Positions 59,505-64,000 of a stretch of 64,000 nt of DNA are shown piece after piece. The notes beneath the pieces were generated by a model that was not told where the DNA came from, did not search any database, and was given only the letters and a program-made list of their open reading frames with translations. The stretch comes from Acidimicrobiaceae bacterium (lineage in GTDB: Bacteria; Actinomycetota; Acidimicrobiia; Acidimicrobiales; UBA8190): NCBI GenBank assembly GCA_003151475.1, contig PLXQ01000017.1, positions 1-64,000 on the forward strand. Direction: 5' to 3'. The position numbers and the translations under genes are program-made. Numbering within the stretch: position 1 is the first letter of the stretch; the number at the start of each line of letters is the position of its first letter.

Positions 59505-60127
59505 CGAATTTGGTTGGTGGACCTTGAGTCACACAATCAGCTCGACGATCGTCGCTACGGGACGGTGCGAGTGCGGGCCTGGCACAACTGGCACCCGAAA
59601 CTCCATCGCCGGGGACGATGGCCGGGGACGAGATCCCGATCGTGCGCGGCAGTGTGATCCGCGTCGACGTCGAACATCTCCCGAACCCGACCGGGCGCAC
59701 CAAGAAGACGGTGTGGCTGTGGTGGTCAGGGCCTCGTGCGCCCGATCTCAAGCTGTGTTTCCGTGCCTACTTGCGGCGCTTCGACATCGCGCATGCCTAC
59801 CGCTTCGTGAAGAACACCCTCGGGTGGACGACACCGTCGCTGCAGATGCCCGAGCAAGCCGACCGCTGGACCTGGATCGTGATCGGCGCCTATACCCAGC
59901 TCCGATTAGCGCGACAGCTCGTCGACGACCTTCGGCTGCCGTGGGAACGCCGCCTGGATCCAGCACGGCTCACCCCGGCGCGGGTTCGCCGAGGGTTTCG
60001 TCGACTTCGTGCAACGCTGGGCACTCCCGCCAGTCCACCGAAATCCGATACTCCCAGTCCGGGCCGACCGCTCGGCACACGAACGGGACCGCTCAAGCGA
60101 TATCCGGCCATCAAAAAGAGCGCTTGA
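59505..60127 (+). pseudogene. C-terminal remnant of an IS701-like (DDE) transposase
   Basis: The fragment begins in mid-gene (VDLESHNQLDDRRYGTVRVR), then shifts frame at about 59620. It continues IVRGSVIRVDVEHLPNPTGR and AYLRRFDIAHAYRFVKNTLG, followed by WTWIVIGAYTQLRLARQLV, and ends with the basic RRGFRRLRATLGTPASPPK. This is the second half of an IS701-type/NF041680-like transposase. Restoring one G at CGATGG(G)CCGG joins the frames. The N-terminal third, with the first catalytic Asp, and both IS ends are missing, so it is inactive in any case. Confidence 0.7.
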
Positions 60128-60604
60128 CACAGTCCTCAGCGTTTAATCGCAAGCTAAGAACCCAACGATCATCGGCCCCATCATCCGCCTTGACTGACGA
60201 TGTGGGCCTCAGTCTTGTCCGGTAGTCCCGCCAGGATTCGAACCCGTGTCTCCAGTGGATGCAGGTCAGTGCTGTTCTCCCAGGTCAGGAGGGTGGACTT
60301 GTCCTGCCCGTCCACTCGATTCCACCGAGTATTGCCGAAAAGATGGACAACTGGATGGACAACTTTGCAATTCTGGACGCCCAAAATTCAGCACTTCCGT
60401 CCCCGCAAGACAGTCTGCTCACTTCCTCCACACCCTCGTGCAAGAGGTGACCGCCGAGTACCTTCGCGCTCCGTGCCGCTTGTCTGCCCCGAATCACTTC
60501 GCTTCCGGCGAACGATCTGTGTGCCCGAGGGCCGATAGCGGGTGGCAGTGCTCGCGAACATTACAGCGCCCGCAACGGCACATGGGCAGTGCATTCAAAT
60601 GCTG
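60128..60604 (+). other. Non-coding stretch with a tRNA- or tmRNA-like 3' fragment
   Basis: At 60222-60262 the minus strand reads as a T arm (ACGGG, TTCGAAT, CCTGG) followed by acceptor-like GCGGGACTACC. This resembles the 3' end of a tRNA or tmRNA, a common integration target. I could not complete a tRNA around it. About 90 bp further on, GGATGGACAACT-type 12-mers are directly repeated (60342-60364). No gene is convincing. The stretch lies between a transposase remnant and the SET-domain gene. Confidence 0.35.
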
Positions 60605-61183
60605 TCAGCCCGTTGAGGCTGTGCCGGAGTGAGCCAGCCGTATCTCGTTGTCCATCGTGAGCAGATAGGGAGCGACTAGGTCGCCGTAACCTGCCTTTTG
60701 CGCTGCGGTCAGGTCCTTCCAGCCAGTAACCGAGCCACGGCACCGTGGTGCACCACACAGGCACACAGCCGGGAAGTGGTCGATGGTGAAGTTACGCATT
60801 GCGTAGTCGAAGGTCAGTTCCTGCCCAGCGTGGATCTGCTGGCGGGCGACGAGATCGAAGGCTTGCTCATCATTGAGGCGCACACCGCAGTTGGGGTCGC
60901 ATGAGTGGTTGACTTTCGGGCCCAGCCCGCCGTGGCGCGCCCAACGATCTGGACCTACCTGTGTGGCGTGGGAGTCGTTCTCTTTCAGCGCCCCAACCAG
61001 GAAACCGACCATTACTGTCTCGCCAGCAGCGAACGAGCGTGTGGTCAGAACTCCGTCGCCCGTGCCGTCAGCGGTGCAACGCAACGTGACGCCCTCCTCG
61101 TCGGAGCCCTGGGTGAGGTGTGGTCCGCCCTCCGTGAAGTACAGCGATTGGCCACTAAGCGATTCGCTTGCAGCAAGCGGCAA
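60605..61183 (-). CDS. SET-domain protein (protein lysine methyltransferase-like), 5' end uncertain
   Basis: A 192-residue protein with SET motifs: the TTRSFAAGETV start (about 47-57), NHSCDPNCGVR (92-102, cofactor and pseudoknot region), ELTFDYAMRN (122-131) and a post-SET zinc-type C141-L-C143-x4-C148. The residues for S-adenosylmethionine binding are present. It would methylate a lysine; the substrate is unknown and bacterial SET proteins are uncommon. The only start is TTG 61183, just 11 bp from the end of the IS3 element, so the true N terminus and promoter may have been lost to the insertion. Confidence 0.8.
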   Translation of the reverse strand: MPLAASESLSGQSLYFTEGGPHLTQGSDEEGVTLRCTADGTGDGVLTTRSFAAGETVMVGFLVGALKENDSHATQVGPDRWARHGGLGPKVNHSCDPNCGVRLNDEQAFDLVARQQIHAGQELTFDYAMRNFTIDHFPAVCLCGAPRCRGSVTGWKDLTAAQKAGYGDLVAPYLLTMDNEIRLAHSGTASTG

Positions 61184-61194
61184 AGTGGACTTGA

Positions 61195-61210
61195 TCCGGT
61201 TTGACGGACA
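61195..61210 (+). repeat. IS3 left terminal inverted repeat
   Basis: TCCGGTTTGACGGACA, perfectly inverted at 63904-63919. The TGAC core inside is typical of IS3-family ends. Confidence 0.88.
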
Positions 61211-61225
61211 AGTTGCCTGTGCTGA

Positions 61226-61504
61226 TTATGCCGCCTGACGGCGGTGGTTGGCTTCCCACTCGGCCGGACTGCAGTAGTCGAGAGTGCTGTGCAGGCGCCT
61301 GACGTTGTACCAGCCTTCGATGTAGTCGAAGATGGCGCGTCGTAGGCCTTCGCGCGTCGGCCAGGCGCGGGTGTCGATGAGCTCTCGTTTGATGGTGGCG
61401 AAGAAGCTCTCGGCCACGGCGTTATCCCAGCATTCGCCCTTGCGCCCGATCGACAACACGATGCCGTTCACCCTGGCCAGCGCGCCGTAGTCGGCACTCG
61501 TATA
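61226..61504 (-). pseudogene. IS3 orfB, 3' part (disrupted by IS30)
   Basis: C-terminal piece of the IS3 integrase-type transposase: YTSADYGALARVNGIVLSIG, then the DDE glutamate in NAVAESFFATIKRELID, and the end YCSPAEWEANHRRQAA. It directly continues the 5' part that stops at C-Q at 62965. The IS30 insertion separates the second Asp from the Glu of the catalytic triad, so the transposase is inactive. Confidence 0.88.
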
Positions 61505-61509
61505 TTGAC

Positions 61510-62959
61510 TGAGTTCAATCGGTCGTCGCAACACCGGCCTTCTGGAGCAAAAGTACATGCTCGTCGAAGGCTTCGGCGGGAGTCTTCCAATCAAGGGTCT
61601 TGCGGGGTCGGCTGTTGAGCATGGCAGCAACCGCGTCGATCTCTTCAGCATTCCAGCGCGAGAGGTCAGTGCCCTTGGGGAAGTATTGGCGCAGGAGTCC
61701 GTTGGTGTTCTCGTTGCTGCCGCGTTGCCAAGGACTGCGAGGGTCGGCGAAATAGACCGGGATGCCCGTCTCGACTTTGAACGCTGCATGTTGAGAGAGC
61801 TCCTTGCCTCTGTCCCACGTTAGGGATCGGAGGAGCTGCTCTGGGAGGGTGGTCATCTTGGCAGAGAGTGCTTCTTTCATCGTGACCGCTCCATAACCGG
61901 CGAGCGCCGGCCCGTTCTTGACGGTGTGCTTATGTCGATAGCCCTCTTCTCGAGGCAGATGGATCAGCATGGTGAACCTCGTGGTCCGCTCGACCACCGT
62001 GCCGATGGCCGAGCGTTCCAATCCGATGATGAGATCGCCTTCCCAGTGCCCGGGGACGGCACGATCGTCAGCTTCGGCCGGTCGCTCGCTGATCATCACC
62101 TCAGGAGTGACGTGACCCCAGGCTTTCTGTTGTGACCGGGAGCGGGGCACTCGCAAGGCCCGGCCGGTCCGCAAGCAAGCCACCAGCTCGCGCTTGAGGG
62201 CCCCTCGGCCTTGGACGTAGAGCGCCTGGTAGATCGCCTCGTGGCTGATCCGCATGGACTCATCATCGGGGAAATCGACCCTCAGGCGCTTGGAGATCTG
62301 TTGGGGACTCCAGGCCTTCACCCAGCGGCGATCGGCCCGATGGGGCTTGCCCTTTCCGTTCCACTTTGGACCAGGCGGGCCGACAAGTCGACCATCGGGT
62401 GTTTTCTTGACGCCGGACAATTGCTCCTGGACGTAGTTGCGCAGGAACTCGTTGGTGGCCATCTTGGCCACCTTGGGTCTGCGTGCCCGCCGCTCGGCAT
62501 GCCACTGGGCGGTTGACGCCTTGTAGATGGGCGGATACTCCCTCGACGACGCGTTGCGACGCAGTTCCCGGGAGATGGTCGAGGGGCTCCGTCTCAACCG
62601 TCGGGCGATCTCGCGGACGCAGACCTTTTGGGCATACCAGATGGCAATGTCCTCACGCTCTGAGAACGATAAGTAGCGGCCAGTCACTGTCTGAGGAAGG
62701 CAAGGGTTCACGCCACCAGCGTGGCGGAACCACCGGTAGGCGACGGGGGATGAGACCCCCGCCTCCTCGCCCGCATCTTCGGTCTTCAGGCCGCGGGCGA
62801 TCGCCGCCCAGAACCGGACCCGGTCCTGTCGCCACGCCACGCTGGGCCTTCCCGGTGAGGGAATATGCCCCCGATAGAGGCGGACTTCCTTTTGTCGGTT
62901 CCTGTTGCGCATCGCACACCTCTCTTGTCGAGGTGTTGCGACGACCATTTGAATTCACC
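61510..62959 (-). mobile_element. Complete IS30-family insertion sequence inside IS3 orfB
   Basis: About 1.45 kb. The ends are imperfect inverted repeats: TGAGTTCAATCGGTCGTCGC at the left against TGAATTCAAATGGTCGTCGC (reverse complement) at the right, both followed by AACACC. TTGAC flanks it on both sides (61505-61509 and 62960-62964); the uninterrupted site carries one copy. A target duplication of TTG (3 bp, usual for IS30) or TTGAC therefore fits. One intact transposase is inside. Confidence 0.88.
61515..62912 (-). CDS. IS30-family transposase, intact
   Basis: A 465-residue transposase. The N terminus has two helix-turn-helix parts: GLKTEDAGEEAGVSSPVAYR and FSEREDIAIWYAQKVCVREI. The DDE catalytic core shows D in GHWEGDLIIGL, D in LTWDRGKELSQH and E in QRGSNENTNGLLRQ, all with IS30 spacing. 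ATG 62912 has GAGAGG seven bases upstream; the frame opens slightly further. The element looks able to transpose. It is in the same orientation as the IS3 genes. Confidence 0.92.
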   Translation of the reverse strand: MRNRNRQKEVRLYRGHIPSPGRPSVAWRQDRVRFWAAIARGLKTEDAGEEAGVSSPVAYRWFRHAGGVNPCLPQTVTGRYLSFSEREDIAIWYAQKVCVREIARRLRRSPSTISRELRRNASSREYPPIYKASTAQWHAERRARRPKVAKMATNEFLRNYVQEQLSGVKKTPDGRLVGPPGPKWNGKGKPHRADRRWVKAWSPQQISKRLRVDFPDDESMRISHEAIYQALYVQGRGALKRELVACLRTGRALRVPRSRSQQKAWGHVTPEVMISERPAEADDRAVPGHWEGDLIIGLERSAIGTVVERTTRFTMLIHLPREEGYRHKHTVKNGPALAGYGAVTMKEALSAKMTTLPEQLLRSLTWDRGKELSQHAAFKVETGIPVYFADPRSPWQRGSNENTNGLLRQYFPKGTDLSRWNAEEIDAVAAMLNSRPRKTLDWKTPAEAFDEHVLLLQKAGVATTD

Positions 62960-62964
62960 TTGAC

Positions 62965-63559
62965 AGCCGCGGTCCGAATGAAAAATGAGACCCTTCACCG
63001 GACAACGGTTCCTGATGGCCATCTTCAGGGCGTCGGAGACCAGTTCGGTGCGCATGTGGTCGGCCAGGGCCCAGCCCACGACCCGCCGAGACGACAGGTC
63101 GATGACGGTGGCCAGATACGCCCACCCCTCCCAGGTGGCGACGTAGGTGATATCGCCGACATAGCGCCGGTCGATCTCGGCTCCAGGGCCGAAGGCCCGT
63201 TGGATGTGGTCCAGGGCGGCCTCGGCGGCCGGGTCGGCCACCGTCGTCTTGCGCCACCGCTTCTTGCACCGCCCCTCGAGCCCGGCGAAACGCATGAGCC
63301 GGCCCACCCGGCGCTTACCGCAGTCGACACCTTGTTTGCGCAGGGCCCGATGGACGCGGGGAGATCCATAGGTGCCCTTGGACTCGGCGTGGACGGCAGT
63401 GATCTGTTCGGTGAGCTCGGCGTCGGAGCGCTGCTTGGCCGACGGGGTCCCATGCAGGTGCTCGTAGAAGGCGGCACGGGAGACCTTCAGCAGCTCGCAG
63501 CATCGTTTCACGCTGCGACCTGCCACTTTCTCCGCCACGATGAAGGGGTGAACCTTCAT
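62965..63559 (-). pseudogene. IS3 orfB, 5' part (disrupted by IS30)
   Basis: N-terminal part of the IS3 integrase-type transposase. It starts at ATG 63559, overlapping the orfA stop (ATGA), with KVHPFIVAEKVAGRSVKRCC. It goes through KGTYGSPRVHRALRKQGVDC and the first catalytic Asp in VGDITYVATWEGW. It then reaches the second Asp region GLIFHSDRGCQ, where the IS30 insertion cuts in. A fused OrfAB would normally come from a programmed -1 frameshift in orfA. Confidence 0.88.
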
Positions 63560-63873
63560 CGGGTCTCCTCTGCGAAGAAAGCTGTGGCTCGCTTCAGGAT
63601 CTCGACGTCCTCGCGCAGGCGCTTGTTCTCCCGCTTGAGACGGGCCAGCTCCTGGCGCTCCTCGGTGCTGAGCCCGTCGCGTTCGCCGGCGTCGACCTCG
63701 GCCTGCTTCACCCACGACCGCACCGCCGTCTCGGTCAGCTCGAAGTCCTTGGCCACCTGGGCGATTGAGCGGTCACCGGCTCGGCAGCGCTCGACGATGT
63801 CAGCCTTGAACTCCGGGGTGAACGACCGACGAGGACGGGGCTTCTTCCGTTCCATGGTCTCCATTTTGGACAT
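63556..63873 (-). CDS. IS3 orfA (helix-turn-helix protein)
   Basis: A 105-residue OrfA. After a basic start it has RSFTPEFKADIVERCRAGDR and the helix-turn-helix SIAQVAKDFELTETAVRSWV, then the leucine-zipper-like ARLKRENKRLREDVEILKRA. It binds the IS ends and regulates transposition. Intact here, but its partner orfB is broken. The start ATG 63873 has GGAAAGG immediately upstream; ATG 63864 and ATG 63855 are alternatives. Confidence 0.9.
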   Translation of the reverse strand: MSKMETMERKKPRPRRSFTPEFKADIVERCRAGDRSIAQVAKDFELTETAVRSWVKQAEVDAGERDGLSTEERQELARLKRENKRLREDVEILKRATAFFAEETR

Positions 63874-63903
63874 CCTTTCCGGGGCTACGCCCCTGATGTT
63901 GGA

Positions 63904-63919
63904 TGTCCGTCAAACCGGA
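63904..63919 (-). repeat. IS3 right terminal inverted repeat
   Basis: TGTCCGTCAAACCGGA, the perfect inverse of 61195-61210. Confidence 0.88.
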
Positions 63920-64000
63920 GGAAGCCCAAAGACCGAGATGGTTGGGCATGGAGCAAGGGAACCTCTTCCGGTTGGTGTCCTCGGAGGAACGTCTGATTTT
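63920..64000. other. Right window edge, nothing assignable
   Basis: Eighty bases to the window end with no stop-to-stop information long enough to judge. They may belong to the gene or region that the IS3 element entered. Confidence 0.4.

Larger units (their letters stand above)
61195..63919 (-). mobile_element. IS3-family insertion sequence, interrupted by an IS30-family element
   Basis: Bounded by 16-bp perfect terminal inverted repeats (TCCGGTTTGACGGACA). Removing the nested IS30 copy leaves about 1.27 kb, a normal IS3 length. It carries orfA (63556-63873) and orfB, the latter split by the insertion. No clear flanking target duplication is seen at the outer ends (TTGA left, GGAA right). 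The element lies against the start of the SET-domain gene. Confidence 0.88.

Noticed and set aside
61195-63919. Composite transposon carrying cargo
   Set aside because: The interior consists only of IS3 parts and one IS30; no cargo gene is present.

Overview
The window is high-GC bacterial DNA with frequent GTG starts, short Shine-Dalgarno sites and many 4-bp start/stop overlaps. Two F420-type luciferase-like oxidoreductases, a MurT-GatD lipid II amidation enzyme, a DUF4031 gene, an HAD-PlsC fusion like mycobacterial Rv2483c and polyproline/Thr-rich secreted proteins point to Actinomycetota, most likely an Acidimicrobiia-like lineage. This is inference from gene families; there is no rRNA in the window.

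Layout. 1-900 has no intact gene. 901-2305 is a MarR regulator divergent from two small-molecule-binding-fold genes. 2339-4817 is a decayed integration site: the C-terminal half of a serine recombinase abuts a 42-bp copy of the 3' end of the intact tRNA-Val(CAC) at 4744-4817. 4913-8331 holds an amidase, a VOC protein and a membrane protein. 8383-15454 is a TetR-controlled operon of four translationally linked genes (acyl reductase-HAD fusion, alcohol dehydrogenase, LarA-like protein, acyltransferase), followed on the other strand by an HAD-PlsC fusion coupled to a fused MurT-GatD. 19416-31160 is ordinary metabolism and regulation (LysR, hydrolase, GNAT, AlgH, ureidoglycolate lyase-like, cupin, hydroxyacid dehydrogenase, RraA, LLM oxidoreductase, TauE, G1 peptidase, enoyl-CoA hydratase, PhyH, PadR). 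31217-39027 is mostly small membrane and secreted proteins of unknown role plus stress and signalling proteins.

39135-48092 encodes a 2985-residue secreted protein: glycine-rich head, beta-propeller, a long array of PLRSI pentapeptides, a PPC-type domain, a caspase-fold C25-like peptidase and Ig-like repeats. It is followed by a soluble adenylyl-cyclase-like ATPase/TPR protein and a cyclic-nucleotide-binding protein. 55391-58171 is a compact flavin electron-transfer operon (ferric-reductase-like membrane protein, FMN-binding protein, ApbE).

The right end (59505-63919) is mobile-element territory: a transposase remnant, a SET-domain gene whose start touches an IS3-family element, and a complete IS30-family element nested inside the IS3 orfB. 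Four reading-frame breaks (32.7, 38.05, 54.48 and 59.62 kb) are each repaired by adding one G or C in a short G/C run. This looks more like assembly or read error than four independent pseudogenisations, although the transposase is truncated in any case.
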